Source: Salinicola sp. (GTDB lineage Bacteria > Pseudomonadota > Gammaproteobacteria > Pseudomonadales > Halomonadaceae). From it: 48,607 nucleotides of DNA. Both the position numbers and the translations under genes were made by a program. Of this stretch, positions 17,437 to 27,248 are shown piece by piece. The stretch spans positions 1 to 48,607 of the forward strand of contig NZNW01000070.1 of NCBI GenBank assembly GCA_002695065.1, given 5' to 3'. The notes beneath the pieces are model-generated. The model saw only the letters and a list, made by a program, of their open reading frames with translations. It was not told the DNA's origin and did no database searches. How positions within the stretch are numbered: position 1 is the first letter of the stretch; every line of letters begins with the position of its first letter.

Positions 17437-17814
17437 ATGCAGACAGATACGCTTAAATCATTGGTGGTGGAAGCGCTCGAGGAGCTGAAGGCGCGCGATG
17501 TCGTCGAGCTGGACGTGGCCGAATTGACCAGCGTCACCGATGTCATGGTCGTCGCCAGTGGCACCTCCTCGCGGCACGTCTCCGCGCTGGCGGACAACGT
17601 GATCGAGAAAGCCAAGGAGGCCGGCCTCCGCCCGTTGGGCGTGGAGGGGCAGCAGAGCGGGGAGTGGGTGCTGGTGGATCTGGGCGATGTCATCGCCCAC
17701 GTGATGATGCCGGAGACCCGGCAGCTCTACGACCTCGAGCGCCTCTGGGCCGACCTGCCCGCCGACTCCCGGCGAGCCACTGGCGATTCGGATCGGCAAG
17801 AGCTTCGGGGATGA
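17437..17814 (+). CDS. rsfS: Ribosomal silencing factor
   Basis: RsfS binds ribosomal protein uL14 and blocks subunit joining when nutrients are scarce. The 125-residue protein has the complete Iojap-like domain: [47 protein letters not shown] and the final [14 protein letters not shown]. The start at 17437 follows GAGGAG. A compact inverted repeat (CCCTTCC/GGAAGGG, 17403-17418) lies just upstream of the RBS and could influence translation. Its stop overlaps the rlmH start (ATGA). Confidence 0.94.
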   Translation: MQTDTLKSLVVEALEELKARDVVELDVAELTSVTDVMVVASGTSSRHVSALADNVIEKAKEAGLRPLGVEGQQSGEWVLVDLGDVIAHVMMPETRQLYDLERLWADLPADSRRATGDSDRQELRG

Positions 17815-18278
17815 AGATCCGGCTGCTGGCCGTCGGCTCGCGCATGCCGGCCTGGGTCGAGGCTGGTGCCGATGAGTATCGCAAGCGTCTGCCGCGGGAA
17901 ATGCCGCTCGAGGTGGTCGAGATCCCGCCCGGTGCCCGTGGCAAGAATGCCGATATCGCGCGGGCGGTCCGGTCAGAGGGCGATCGGATGCTGGAAAAGC
18001 TGAAAGATCAGGAACGTATCGTCGCGCTCGAGGTCAAAGGGCAGTCCTGGACGACAGAGCAACTGGCCGAACGCCTCGGCGCGTGGCGGCTGGAAGGGCA
18101 GGACGTGGCGCTATTGGTGGGTGGCCCGGATGGCCTCGATCCCCGCGTCGCCGCCCGGGCTCAGGTCTCCTGGTCGCTCTCCGCGCTGACGCTGCCGCAC
18201 CCGCTGGTGCGCGTGGTGCTGGCGGAGCAGTTCTATCGCGCCTGGACGTTGCTTGCAGGGCACCCGTACCACCGTTGA
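17811..18278 (+). CDS. rlmH: 23S rRNA (pseudouridine1915-N3)-methyltransferase
   Basis: RlmH is a SPOUT methyltransferase that methylates pseudouridine 1915 in helix 69 of 23S rRNA on assembled 70S ribosomes. The 155-residue protein has the typical start MKIRLLAVG, the SAM-binding knot residues [11 protein letters not shown], and the diagnostic C-terminus [22 protein letters not shown]. The ATG overlaps the rsfS stop as ATGA, so the longer upstream reading is rejected. It belongs to the conserved rsfS-rlmH-mrdA-rodA group. Confidence 0.96.
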   Translation: MKIRLLAVGSRMPAWVEAGADEYRKRLPREMPLEVVEIPPGARGKNADIARAVRSEGDRMLEKLKDQERIVALEVKGQSWTTEQLAERLGAWRLEGQDVALLVGGPDGLDPRVAARAQVSWSLSALTLPHPLVRVVLAEQFYRAWTLLAGHPYHR

Positions 18279-18383
18279 GTCAGAGAGTCAGTCGCTTGTT
18301 TCCATTCGATATCGCCGACAGCGACGCCGTTGGACGCCATGCCCGCTCCGGGGCTTCCCATGCCCTGAACCGCCATTCCCGTC

Positions 18384-20279
18384 ATGCGTAAGCGCCGCGA
18401 AAACATCAAGAATCACGAGCTGGAAGCCCGTGTCTTCCGTAACCGCTCGCTGGTCGCCGCTCTGGTCATCGTGCTGATGGCCGGGGCGCTGGTCTCCCGC
18501 CTGTTCTACCTGCAGGTCATCGAGCACGACGTCTTCATCACCCGGTCCGACAACAACCGCATGCGGGTCGAGCCGCTGCCGCCCCGGCGCGGGCTGATCT
18601 ACGACCGCAACGGCAAGTTGCTGGCGGAGAACCGGCCGACCTACAACCTCACGATCGTGCGTGAGCGTGTCGATGATCTCGATACTACGCTGCAGCGGCT
18701 GATCGATATTCTCGATCTGCCCGAGGACGAGGTGGCGACCTTCCGCGAGCGCTCCCGTCAGCGCCAGAGACCGTACCAGCCGGCGCTCTTGATGAGCGAC
18801 CTGACGGAGGGTCAGATCGCGCGTCTGGCGGTGAACCGATACCTGCTCAGCGGCGTCGAGGTCGAGGCCCAGTTGATGCGCTACTACCCCGACCCCATCG
18901 TGATGTCGCACGTGCTGGGGTACGTCGGGCGGATCAACGAGGAGGAGCTGGCCGAACTGGACTCGGGGGACTACGCGGGAACCCACTTCATCGGCAAGAC
19001 CGGCATCGAGTACACCTACGAGGATCAACTCCACGGCAAGGCGGGCCTTCGCAAGGTCGAGACCAACGCGCGGGGGAGAGTCCTGCGGGAGCTGGACCGG
19101 GATTCGCCGGTGCCCGGGAAGGACATCACCCTGACCATCGACAGTCGCCTTCAGCACATGGCCTACGACCTGCTGGATGGCCGGCGGGGCGCCATCGTGG
19201 CGATCCAGCCCAAGACCGGCGACATCCTGGCGATGGTCTCGGCGCCCGGCTTCGACATCAACAAGTTCGTGACCGGCATCTCCTACGACGACTACCGGGC
19301 CCTGCAGCAGAATCTCGATCTGCCCTTGTACAACCGCGCGGTCCGGGGCCAGTACCCTCCCGGTTCCACCATCAAGCCTTTCGAGGCGCTGGCGGCGTTG
19401 CAGGATGGCGTGGTCAAGCCCAACGACGTCATCTATGACCCCGGATACTTCCAGTTGCCCAACGACACGCGGCGCTATCATAACTGGCTGCGCTGGGGGC
19501 ACGGGCGAGTCGATCTCGAGCGGGCGCTGGAGGTTTCCAACAATACCTACTTCTACACCATGGCCTACCGGCTGGGCATCGACCGACTCTCCTCGTTCAT
19601 GCATCAGTTCGGCTTCGGTGAGGTAACCTCGCTGGATGTGCAGGGCGCAGCCCCGGGCCTGATGCCCTCCCGCGAGTGGAAGCGCGAGAAGTACAATCAG
19701 GTCTGGTACCCCGGCGAGACGCTCTCCGCGGGTATCGGCCAGGGGTATTTCATGGCCACGCCGCTCCAGCTGGCCGCGGCCACCGCCACGCTGGCCAACC
19801 ATGGCCATTGGGTTCGGCCGCATCTGGCCAAGCGGATTGGCGATCAAGTCATCGAACCGCCTTTCGCCGACACCAAGCCGGACGTTCAGGTCAATCAGGC
19901 ACGCTGGTGGCAGGACGTCTACAAGGGGATGGAAGCGGTGCTCCAGGGGTCCGAGGGGACCGCCCGCAAGGCGGGAGCCGGCCTGCAGTACGAGATGGCG
20001 GCGAAGACCGGTACCGCCCAGGTGTTCTCGCTGGGGCAGAATCAGAAGTACGACGCCGACGAATTGACGGAACGACTTCGTGATCACGCGCTGTTCATCG
20101 GCTTCGCGCCGGTCGAGGATCCGCAGATCGCGCTCGCGGTCATCGTCGAGAACGCCGGCGGCGGCGTTTCCGGTCTGGGGCGCGAACTGACCGATGCCTG
20201 GCTGTTGCCGGACGGCGAACTGAAGAATCGACCGGGCACCACGGTCAACGAAGAAGTCGAGAGTATCGATGGCGATTGA
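18384..20279 (+). CDS. mrdA: Penicillin-binding protein 2 (elongasome transpeptidase)
   Basis: PBP2 crosslinks peptidoglycan in the rod (elongation) complex. The 631-residue protein has a short cytosolic N-terminus, one membrane helix at about 22-45, a pedestal domain (RRGLIYDRNGKLLAENRP, 68-85) and a periplasmic transpeptidase domain. The penicillin-binding motifs are STIK at 328-331 within PPGSTIKPF, SNN at 385-387, and KTGTA at 541-545. Its partner RodA is encoded immediately downstream with an 11-bp overlap, so the two are made together. Identification secure. Confidence 0.97.
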   Translation: MRKRRENIKNHELEARVFRNRSLVAALVIVLMAGALVSRLFYLQVIEHDVFITRSDNNRMRVEPLPPRRGLIYDRNGKLLAENRPTYNLTIVRERVDDLDTTLQRLIDILDLPEDEVATFRERSRQRQRPYQPALLMSDLTEGQIARLAVNRYLLSGVEVEAQLMRYYPDPIVMSHVLGYVGRINEEELAELDSGDYAGTHFIGKTGIEYTYEDQLHGKAGLRKVETNARGRVLRELDRDSPVPGKDITLTIDSRLQHMAYDLLDGRRGAIVAIQPKTGDILAMVSAPGFDINKFVTGISYDDYRALQQNLDLPLYNRAVRGQYPPGSTIKPFEALAALQDGVVKPNDVIYDPGYFQLPNDTRRYHNWLRWGHGRVDLERALEVSNNTYFYTMAYRLGIDRLSSFMHQFGFGEVTSLDVQGAAPGLMPSREWKREKYNQVWYPGETLSAGIGQGYFMATPLQLAAATATLANHGHWVRPHLAKRIGDQVIEPPFADTKPDVQVNQARWWQDVYKGMEAVLQGSEGTARKAGAGLQYEMAAKTGTAQVFSLGQNQKYDADELTERLRDHALFIGFAPVEDPQIALAVIVENAGGGVSGLGRELTDAWLLPDGELKNRPGTTVNEEVESIDGD

Positions 20280-21411
20280 TTTCCAGCGCGTGGCACCGCG
20301 AACACATCGGGCACGAGTCGGGCGCAAGCGCTCGATATGGCTACGCATCCATCTCGATCCCTGGCTGCTGTCGATCCTGGTGCTGCTGATCTCCTTTGGC
20401 CTGGTGGTGCTCTACAGCGCCAGCGGGATGTCGACCTCGACGACGATGGCGCAGGCTTCCCGCATGGGGGTCGCGCTGCTCGGCGCGATCGTCATCGCGC
20501 AGTTCTCCCCCGTCACGCTACTCCGGTGGACGCCGGTCGCCTATGGCGCGGGGCTGCTGATGCTGGTCGCCGTCGAGATCATGGGGGACATCGGCATGGG
20601 GGCGCAGCGCTGGCTGGAGATCGGCCCGCTGCGTTTCCAGCCCTCGGAGCTGATGAAGATTGCCATGCCGATGATGCTGGCCGCCTATCTTCACCGCCGA
20701 CCTCTGCCGCCCACATGGCGCGACCTTCTGGTGTGCGGGGTGATCGTCGGCGTTCCGGTGTTGCTGATCGCTCGCCAGCCCGACCTGGGGACCTCGCTGC
20801 TGGTCACCTGTGCCGCGGTATTCGTGATTCTGCTGGCGGGACTTTCCTGGAAGTTCATCGTGACGCTCGTGGCGATGGCCGGTGGCGCGATGCCGCTGCT
20901 GTGGATCAACATGCATGACTATCAGCGCCAGCGGGTGTTGACCTTCCTCAACCCGGAGAGCGATCCGCTGGGTGCCGGCTGGAACATCATCCAGTCCAAG
21001 ACGGCGATCGGCAGCGGGGGACTGGAAGGTAAGGGCTGGGGATTGGGGACCCAGTCCCAGCTCGAGTTCCTGCCCGAACGCCACACCGACTTCATCGTCG
21101 CCGTGCTCGGGGAGGAGTTCGGACTGATCGGCATGGGCACCATCCTGGTTCTCTACCTGCTGCTGGTCGCGCGTGGGCTGGTGATGGCCAACAACGCGCA
21201 GGACACCTACGGACGCCTGCTGGCCGGCAGCATCGTGCTGACGTTTTTCATCTATGTGTTCGTCAATATCGGCATGGTCAGCGGCATCCTGCCGGTCGTC
21301 GGGGTGCCGCTGCCGCTGGTCAGCTACGGCGGGACCTCCAGCGTGACCTTGATGGCCGGGTTCGGTATTCTCATGTCGATTCATACGCACCGGCGGCTGT
21401 TGACACACTGA
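20269..21411 (+). CDS. rodA: SEDS-family peptidoglycan glycosyltransferase RodA
   Basis: RodA polymerises lipid II glycans in complex with PBP2. The 380-residue polytopic protein has about ten membrane segments and SEDS signatures: GLVVLYSAS in the first helix, QPSELMKIAMPMMLA, ARQPDLGTSLL, the catalytic-loop region FLPERHTDFIVAVLGEEFGL (conserved Asp in HTDF), and the final GVPLPLVSYGGTS. The RHTDFI variant and the mrdA neighbour identify RodA rather than FtsW. The start lies within the end of mrdA. Confidence 0.97.
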   Translation: MAIDFQRVAPRTHRARVGRKRSIWLRIHLDPWLLSILVLLISFGLVVLYSASGMSTSTTMAQASRMGVALLGAIVIAQFSPVTLLRWTPVAYGAGLLMLVAVEIMGDIGMGAQRWLEIGPLRFQPSELMKIAMPMMLAAYLHRRPLPPTWRDLLVCGVIVGVPVLLIARQPDLGTSLLVTCAAVFVILLAGLSWKFIVTLVAMAGGAMPLLWINMHDYQRQRVLTFLNPESDPLGAGWNIIQSKTAIGSGGLEGKGWGLGTQSQLEFLPERHTDFIVAVLGEEFGLIGMGTILVLYLLLVARGLVMANNAQDTYGRLLAGSIVLTFFIYVFVNIGMVSGILPVVGVPLPLVSYGGTSSVTLMAGFGILMSIHTHRRLLTH

Positions 21412-21446
21412 CGCTGGGCAAGCCGCAATCAGGGAGCAAGTCACGC

Positions 21447-22478
21447 ATGCCGCTGCGTTGGAGACGAGAATTTCGATTCAGCCTCACTCTGCTGCTGGTG
21501 GGGCTGCTGGGCATGGCGAGCGCGGCCGCGCAGGGCGAGGAGGATTTCGATCCCGCCACTCACCCCGAGGTGAAGGCGATGCTGGAGTCGCTGTCCCGGC
21601 AGGGAGTGTCGGAGCGCGAACTCGATGCGGCCATGCGGGCGGCGAGATATCGGCCCCAGGTGCTGGAGGCGATGAGCCATGCGGCCGAGCGCCGGCTGCG
21701 CTGGGACGAGTATCGCGACATCTTCATACAGCCCGAGCGGATACGGCAGGGGGTCGCTTTCCTCGACGCCAACCGGGAAGCCCTGGAGCGCGCCGAGCGG
21801 CGCTACGGTGTGCCCCCGGAAGTCGTGGTGGCGATCCTGGGAGTCGAGACCCAGTACGGCCGGCACAAGGGGACGCACCGCGTGCTCGACTCGCTGTCGA
21901 CGCTGGCGTTTCACCATCCCACGCGGGGTGGATTCTTCCGTGGCGAGCTCGAGGCCTTTCTCGCAATCACGCTGGGGCAAGGGGTCGATCCGCAGACGCT
22001 CTACGGCTCCTATGCCGGTGCCATGGGGTATCCCCAGTTCATCCCGACGAGCTATCAGGCCTACGCGGTCGATTTCGACGGCGACGGTTTGAAGGACCTG
22101 TGGAATGATCCGGTCGATGCCATCGGCAGTATCGCCAATTATTTCAGCGAACATGGCTGGCAGCGACACCGGCCGGTGCTGGTCGAGGCCAGCGGCCCCG
22201 AGGCGTTGCCACCTGATGTGAAATTCAACCGCACCGAGCCGCCGGATACCACGGTCGAGGCCCTGAAGCGCGTGGGTATCGAACCCACGGCGGGAAATCT
22301 GCAGCCACAGGACAAGGTCGTGCCGCTGGCGCTGGATTTCGCCGACGGCCACGTCCGCTACGTACTGGGTCTCGACAATTTCCACGTCATCACGCGTTAC
22401 AACCACAGTCATCTTTACGCCATGGCGGTGGCGACACTGGCTCAGCGCATTCAAACGGCCATGGATGACGGCGTATGA
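21447..22478 (+). CDS. mltB: Membrane-bound lytic murein transglycosylase B
   Basis: MltB cleaves the MurNAc-GlcNAc bond with formation of 1,6-anhydroMurNAc. The 343-residue protein begins with a cleavable signal peptide (about 1-29, ending ASAAAQG). There is no lipobox, so it is probably a soluble periplasmic SltB1-type form rather than lipid-anchored. The catalytic Glu134 lies in GVETQYGRHKG, followed by AGAMGYPQFIPTSYQAYAVDFDGDG and the substrate-binding YNHSHLYAMAV near the C-terminus. Its stop overlaps the rlpA start as ATGA. Confidence 0.94.
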   Translation: MPLRWRREFRFSLTLLLVGLLGMASAAAQGEEDFDPATHPEVKAMLESLSRQGVSERELDAAMRAARYRPQVLEAMSHAAERRLRWDEYRDIFIQPERIRQGVAFLDANREALERAERRYGVPPEVVVAILGVETQYGRHKGTHRVLDSLSTLAFHHPTRGGFFRGELEAFLAITLGQGVDPQTLYGSYAGAMGYPQFIPTSYQAYAVDFDGDGLKDLWNDPVDAIGSIANYFSEHGWQRHRPVLVEASGPEALPPDVKFNRTEPPDTTVEALKRVGIEPTAGNLQPQDKVVPLALDFADGHVRYVLGLDNFHVITRYNHSHLYAMAVATLAQRIQTAMDDGV

Positions 22479-23551
22479 AGCGTCGAGGCATGACATGGCG
22501 CGGTTTGCCGATGATCGTGCTGGTGTCGATACTGGCGGGCTGTGCCGGCGGTGGCGGCTCCCAGCAGGGCGGCGGACGCTACGCGATGGACCAGGATGCG
22601 TACCCCGACTCGCCCGAGGACGTCGCCAACGTGCCGGACGCGGTGCCCAGGGTCGAGCCGCGCTCCAGGAGCGGCAACCGCTCGACCTACAGTGTCTGGG
22701 GAAAGACCTATCACGTGCTCGACGACCCGACCGGATACTCGGCGGAAGGTCGCGCTTCCTGGTACGGGGTCAAGTTCCAGGGCTACGACACCGCCAATGG
22801 CGAAACCTACGACATGTACAAGATGTCGGCGGCGCATCGCTCGCTCCCCCTGCCCATCTACGCCCGGGTCACCAACCTCGACAACGGTCGCAAGGTCATC
22901 GTTCGCGTCAACGACCGCGGTCCGTTTCACAGCGACCGCCTGATCGATCTCTCCTACGCGGCGGCAGCCCGGTTGGGAATCCTGAAGGGCGGAACGGGGC
23001 GGGTGAAAGTGGAGGCGATCGACCCCGTGGCGTGGGCGCGTACCCATGGACGATCGAATTCGACGAGCGGGGCTGCCGAGCAGTCCGATGTTGCATCCCG
23101 GTCCGCCTCGCCCGCGGTATCGAAACGGGCCGCGCCGAGCCGGCCGCCCGGCTCGACATCGGGGGCAGGGACGGCGGTGAACTACGAGGCGAGCATCGAC
23201 CCCATCCTCTCGGCGGCCAATGACGGCGACCCCACGGCTGCCGCCTCTGCGCCACCCCGCAATGCCGCAGCCGCGTCGCCCGACAACGCCACATCCGCGT
23301 CTGGCGTCACGCGCTCGTCTGCCGGTCAGCGCTACGTTCAGGTCGCCGCGCTGGGCTCTCAGGCCAAGGCGGAGGCGCTGAAAAGCCGCCTGCAGGGCTT
23401 GCTGTCGCGACCGGTTCGCATTGACAATGCGACACCTCTCTATCGTGTCCAGGTCGGGCCCATCGATGACCTGGCATCGCTCGAATCCATCAGAGCTACC
23501 TTGCGAGACGCCGGCTACGGCCAGGTGTTCCTGGTAGCGCCCACACAGTAA
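22475..23551 (+). CDS. rlpA: Septal-ring lytic transglycosylase RlpA
   Basis: RlpA cleaves denuded glycan strands (lacking stem peptides) at the division site. The 358-residue lipoprotein has a signal peptide and lipobox LAGC (Cys23). A double-psi beta-barrel domain covers about 88-185 with ASWYGVKFQG, the catalytic Asp/His region DTANGETYDM and VRVNDRGPFHSDRLIDLS. A low-complexity Ser/Ala/Pro linker follows, then a C-terminal SPOR domain from about 285 to 358 (YVQVAALGSQAKAEAL to VGPIDDLASLESI). The linker has no conserved motif. It overlaps mltB by 4 bp. Confidence 0.95.
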   Translation: MKRRGMTWRGLPMIVLVSILAGCAGGGGSQQGGGRYAMDQDAYPDSPEDVANVPDAVPRVEPRSRSGNRSTYSVWGKTYHVLDDPTGYSAEGRASWYGVKFQGYDTANGETYDMYKMSAAHRSLPLPIYARVTNLDNGRKVIVRVNDRGPFHSDRLIDLSYAAAARLGILKGGTGRVKVEAIDPVAWARTHGRSNSTSGAAEQSDVASRSASPAVSKRAAPSRPPGSTSGAGTAVNYEASIDPILSAANDGDPTAAASAPPRNAAAASPDNATSASGVTRSSAGQRYVQVAALGSQAKAEALKSRLQGLLSRPVRIDNATPLYRVQVGPIDDLASLESIRATLRDAGYGQVFLVAPTQ

Positions 23552-23577
23552 CCTTTTCCAATGAGAACCCGATTGTC

Positions 23578-24798
23578 ATGAAAGCGTTGTTCACTTCGTC
23601 TGTTTCACGCCTGGTCATCTCAGCGTCATTGTGTCTGGGGCTGTTTTCATCACCGGTCGGCGCTCAGCAGCCTACCCCCGACAGCCAGATGTCCACTGCC
23701 AATCCGGAACCGGGGCAGTTGATCCCGTCACCGCCGGATCTGGCGGCTTCTTCCTGGGTGCTGATGGATGCCTCCACGGGTCAGTTGCTGGTGAATCACA
23801 ACGGGGACCAGCGTCTGCCGCCTGCCAGTCTGACCAAGATGATGACGGCGTACATCGTCGAACAGGAGATCGACGGTGGCAGCATCTCCGACAGCGACAT
23901 GGTCAGTGTGAGCGAAAATGCCTGGCGCACGGGCGGCTCGCGCATGTTCATCCAGGAGGGCACCCAGGTCAGTGTCGAGGACCTGCTGCGCGGCGTGGTC
24001 GTGCAATCCGGCAATGACGCCAGCGTGGCGCTGTCGGAGTACGTCGCCGGCAGCGAGTCGGCTTTCGCCGACCTGATGAATCAGCAGGCCCAGCGCATGG
24101 GCATGCAGAACAGCCACTTCATGAACCCCACGGGGCTCCCGCACGACGATCACTACTCGTCCGCTCACGACCTGGCGATTCTCGCGCGCCATATCATCAC
24201 GGACTTCCCCGACCACTATCAGGTCTATTCCGAAAAATACTTCACCTACAATGATATCCGTCAGCCCAATCGCAACCGCCTGCTGTGGCGTGATCCGGAC
24301 GTCGACGGCCTGAAGACCGGGCATACGGAAGCCGCCGGCTACTGTCTGGTGGCATCCGCCAAGAAGCAGGACACCCGTCTGATCGCCGTGGTCATGGGCA
24401 CCAACTCCGATGAGGCACGGGCGGCCGAGACCCAGCGCCTGCTCAACTACGGGTTCCGCTTCTTCCAGACCCGCAAGCTCTACGATGCCGGTTCCGTGCT
24501 CAACGAGGCGCGGGTCTGGGGTGGCGACAGCGATACCGTTCGTCTCGGTGTCAAGGATGCGGTCAGCATGACCGTGCCGCGGGGCAGTGCCGACAACCTG
24601 ACCGCTCGCCTCAACCTGCCGGAGACGTTGCATGCGCCGATTCAGGCGGGCCAGCAGGTCGGCACGCTGGAAATCAAGTCCGGCGACGAGGTGCTGGGAC
24701 AAGAGCCGCTGGTCGCGCTGGAAGGTGTCGAAGAGGGCAGCATCTTCAAGCGCGTCTGGGACTCCATCGTGCTGTTCGTGACCGGCCTGTTCGACTGA
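23578..24798 (+). CDS. dacA: D-alanyl-D-alanine carboxypeptidase (PBP5/6 type)
   Basis: This DD-carboxypeptidase trims the terminal D-Ala from pentapeptides and so controls crosslinking. The 406-residue protein has a signal peptide (about 1-30), the nucleophile motif SLTK at 84-87, SGN at 144-146 and KTG at 246-248. A beta-rich PBP5 C-terminal domain ends in an amphipathic helix (EGSIFKRVWDSIVLFVTGLFD) that should anchor it to the periplasmic face of the inner membrane. The Pseudomonas counterpart in this position is called dacC, so the symbol is approximate. No clear T-tract terminator follows. Confidence 0.94.
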   Translation: MKALFTSSVSRLVISASLCLGLFSSPVGAQQPTPDSQMSTANPEPGQLIPSPPDLAASSWVLMDASTGQLLVNHNGDQRLPPASLTKMMTAYIVEQEIDGGSISDSDMVSVSENAWRTGGSRMFIQEGTQVSVEDLLRGVVVQSGNDASVALSEYVAGSESAFADLMNQQAQRMGMQNSHFMNPTGLPHDDHYSSAHDLAILARHIITDFPDHYQVYSEKYFTYNDIRQPNRNRLLWRDPDVDGLKTGHTEAAGYCLVASAKKQDTRLIAVVMGTNSDEARAAETQRLLNYGFRFFQTRKLYDAGSVLNEARVWGGDSDTVRLGVKDAVSMTVPRGSADNLTARLNLPETLHAPIQAGQQVGTLEIKSGDEVLGQEPLVALEGVEEGSIFKRVWDSIVLFVTGLFD

Positions 24799-24875
24799 GT
24801 GCCGCCTGGCGTCGCCCCGGCGGCGCCTCTCCCGCCGCCTCGGAGGAATTCTGCGGGGCGGCGGGGCGGCATCGG

Positions 24876-24904
24876 TTGGTGAGCCGGGTAATGTTGAGTA
24901 GAAT
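24876..24904 (+). promoter_or_regulatory. Candidate sigma70 promoter for ybeD-lipB-lipA
   Basis: TTGGTG (24876-24881) and TAGAAT (24899-24904) are separated by exactly 17 bp and lie 31 bp before the ybeD-type start codon. This suggests lipoate genes can be expressed independently of the elongation cluster. Prediction only. Confidence 0.5.
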
Positions 24905-24934
24905 GGTCGGAAATGTACTCCGTTTCCAGATGCC

Positions 24935-25222
24935 ATGACCCAGACTCCCAGCGATGTTGATCTTCCCCGACCCAAGGTCGAGTTTCCCTGCGATTACCCG
25001 ATACGGGTGGTTGGCGACGCTGCCGACGATTTCGTGGCGGCCGTCAGTGATGTGATCGAGCGTCATGCGCCCGGTTTCGATCCGGCATCGATCAAGCTCT
25101 CCGACAGTCGTAATGGCCGGTTCCAGTCGCTGCGCGTGGTCATTCACGCCACCGGCGAGGCGCAGTTGAATGCGCTGTTTCAGGATCTGAAGGCCACCGG
25201 TCGGGTCCATATGGTGCTATGA
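24935..25222 (+). CDS. ybeD: DUF493 / YbeD-family protein
   Basis: The 95-residue protein belongs to the YbeD (DUF493) family: [19 protein letters not shown], then [30 protein letters not shown] and [15 protein letters not shown]. The family adopts an ACT-like alpha/beta fold; no firm function is known. It lies between the dac gene and lipB in many gammaproteobacteria, and here its stop overlaps the lipB start (ATGA), indicating translational coupling. Confidence 0.92.
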   Translation: MTQTPSDVDLPRPKVEFPCDYPIRVVGDAADDFVAAVSDVIERHAPGFDPASIKLSDSRNGRFQSLRVVIHATGEAQLNALFQDLKATGRVHMVL

Positions 25223-25896
25223 CGCCGATGTCCGCCCTGCCACTCTATCGCCTTGGGCGCCAGCCCTACCTGCCGGTCTGGCAGGCAATGTCGCGTTTCA
25301 CCGATGGCCGCGACAGCGCAGAGCCGGATCAGCTGTGGCTGGTCGAGCACGAGCCCGTGTTCACGCAGGGACGTGCGGGCAAGCCTGAACATCTGCTGAT
25401 GCCTGGCGATATCCCGGTGGTGGCGAGTGATCGGGGAGGGCAGGTGACCTATCATGGGCCGGGCCAGATCGTGCTGTACCCGCTGCTGGACGTTCGCCGG
25501 CGAGGGTTGGGGGTGCGTGAACTGGTGACGCTGCTCGAGAGCGCCGTCGTCGACCTGCTGGCCCAGCATGGCATCTCGGCTCGGGCGCGTCCGGACGCAC
25601 CGGGGGTCTATGTCGGTGACGAGAAGATCGCCTCCCTGGGCTTGCGGATTCGACGAGGCTGCAGCTTTCATGGGGTAGCTCTCAACGTCGATATGGACCT
25701 GTCGCCATTTTCCCGTATCAACCCGTGTGGCTATTCGGGCCTGAAGATGACCCAACTGCGTGATCATCTGCCTGGACCGATCTCGTTCGACCGTGAATCC
25801 ACGAGGCTGGCCGACTGTTTCGCGCAGCGGCTGGCGGTGAAACTCGAGGATCGGCCGCTGTGGCCACGAGCATTTGAACCGGTAGCGACTGCCTAG
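25219..25896 (+). CDS. lipB: Octanoyltransferase
   Basis: LipB transfers octanoyl groups from acyl carrier protein to the lipoyl domains of 2-oxoacid dehydrogenases and glycine cleavage H protein. The 225-residue protein has the conserved [30 protein letters not shown], the catalytic Lys136 in [21 protein letters not shown] and the catalytic Cys170 in [12 protein letters not shown]. It provides the substrate for LipA, encoded 35 bp downstream. Confidence 0.96.
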   Translation: MTPMSALPLYRLGRQPYLPVWQAMSRFTDGRDSAEPDQLWLVEHEPVFTQGRAGKPEHLLMPGDIPVVASDRGGQVTYHGPGQIVLYPLLDVRRRGLGVRELVTLLESAVVDLLAQHGISARARPDAPGVYVGDEKIASLGLRIRRGCSFHGVALNVDMDLSPFSRINPCGYSGLKMTQLRDHLPGPISFDRESTRLADCFAQRLAVKLEDRPLWPRAFEPVATA

Positions 25897-25931
25897 CTGC
25901 CGGCGTTCCAAGACCTATCAGGAAGGGACCT

Positions 25932-26921
25932 ATGACCGAGACGACCGTGATGCAAACGCCCGAGGCCAAGAAGCCTGCCCGTGCCGAGCGGGGTGTCAAA
26001 CTGCGCGGTGCCGACAAGGTATCGCGGATTCCCGTCAAGGTCATTCCGACCGAAACCCTGCCGAAGAAGCCGGACTGGCTGAGGGTCAGGATGCCGGTCT
26101 CTCCCCAGGTGACCCACATCAAGCAGACGCTGCGAAAGCATGGGCTGCACACCGTTTGCGAAGAGGCTTCCTGCCCCAATCTGGGCGAGTGTTTCAGCGG
26201 CGGGACGGCGACGTTCATGATCATGGGCGACATCTGCACCCGGCGCTGCCCGTTTTGCGATGTCGCGCACGGGCGTCCCAACGCGCTAAACGAGAATGAG
26301 CCGCGGGAGTTGGCCGAGGCCATCGCCGAAATGGGGCTCAATTATGTCGTCGTGACCTCCGTGGATCGTGACGATCTGCGCGACGGTGGGGCCCAGCACT
26401 TCGCCAACTGCATCCGCGAGATTCGCCGCGACAGTCCGGAAATCGAGATCGAGGTTCTGGTACCCGATTTCCGCGGTCGCATGCAGGTGGCTCTCGATAT
26501 TCTGGAAGGCGAGGCGCCGGACGTTTTCAATCACAACCTGGAGACGGTGCCGTCCCTTTACCGCAAGGTTCGCCCCGGCGCGGACTACCAGTGGTCGTTG
26601 GACCTGCTGAAGGGTTACAAGGCCCGTCGTCCGGAAGTGATGACCAAGTCGGGGCTGATGCTCGGGGTGGGCGAGACCGACGAGCAGGTCATCGAGGTAA
26701 TGCGTGACCTGCGTGCGCACGATGTCGACATGTTGACTCTCGGGCAGTACATGCAGCCGTCCCGCAACCATCTGCCCGTCGATCGCTGGGTGCATCCCAG
26801 GACATTCGACTGGTTCGCCGAACAGGGCAGGAGCATGGGCTTCACCCATGTCGCGTCCGGGCCGCTGGTCCGCTCCTCGTACCATGCCGACAAGCAGGCC
26901 CATGGGGTCGAAGTGAAGTAA
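25932..26921 (+). CDS. lipA: Lipoyl synthase
   Basis: LipA is a radical-SAM enzyme that inserts two sulfurs into protein-bound octanoyl groups. The 329-residue protein shows both iron-sulfur sites: the auxiliary cluster cysteines 76, 81 and 87 in [12 protein letters not shown] and the radical-SAM CxxxCxxC cysteines 102, 106 and 109 in CTRRCPFC. The C-terminal RSSYHAD carries the conserved serine that ligates the auxiliary cluster. The RBS AGGAAGG precedes the ATG. A clear intrinsic terminator follows at 26951-26980. Confidence 0.97.
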   Translation: MTETTVMQTPEAKKPARAERGVKLRGADKVSRIPVKVIPTETLPKKPDWLRVRMPVSPQVTHIKQTLRKHGLHTVCEEASCPNLGECFSGGTATFMIMGDICTRRCPFCDVAHGRPNALNENEPRELAEAIAEMGLNYVVVTSVDRDDLRDGGAQHFANCIREIRRDSPEIEIEVLVPDFRGRMQVALDILEGEAPDVFNHNLETVPSLYRKVRPGADYQWSLDLLKGYKARRPEVMTKSGLMLGVGETDEQVIEVMRDLRAHDVDMLTLGQYMQPSRNHLPVDRWVHPRTFDWFAEQGRSMGFTHVASGPLVRSSYHADKQAHGVEVK

Positions 26922-26950
26922 CCGCCTCTTAAATCGAATGAATCTCGGTC

Positions 26951-26980
26951 GGGCCCGCCGCTTCAATCGGTGGGCCCTTT
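26951..26980 (+). terminator. Intrinsic terminator after lipA
   Basis: GGGCCCGCCG pairs with CGGTGGGCCC (10 positions, one G-U pair, 7-nt loop CTTCAAT), followed by TTT. It closes the lip operon. Confidence 0.75.
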
Positions 26981-27248
26981 CCGTCTCTGGCGGATGATTG
27001 CCTGGTGCTGGCGGCAAGGCTAGGGGGAAGCGAACGTCTTTTTTGAGTGCCCGTCTTTTTTGTGAGTCGATGCATCTGACGCGGTACGGAAGGCGTATTG
27101 GGGTAGTGATTCGTTCTGCGCGAACTAAGATTCTCAATAAATCATCGTGGCACGCCGGCTGATTTGCCGTTCCCTGCTCGTGTCATCAAGCGCGATCACG
27201 ATGATGCCCATCAAACCCGACGATGTTTTCGTACTGAAGAGCCGAACT

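Noticed and set aside
18288-20348. A 686-codon open frame opposite mrdA
   Set aside because: Antisense shadow of PBP2; no domain recognised.
27035-27062. Duplicated CGTCTTTTTTG motif upstream of the GAF gene
   Set aside because: Two T-rich copies 17 bp apart look like slippage or weak terminator remnants after lipA; nothing further supports a function.
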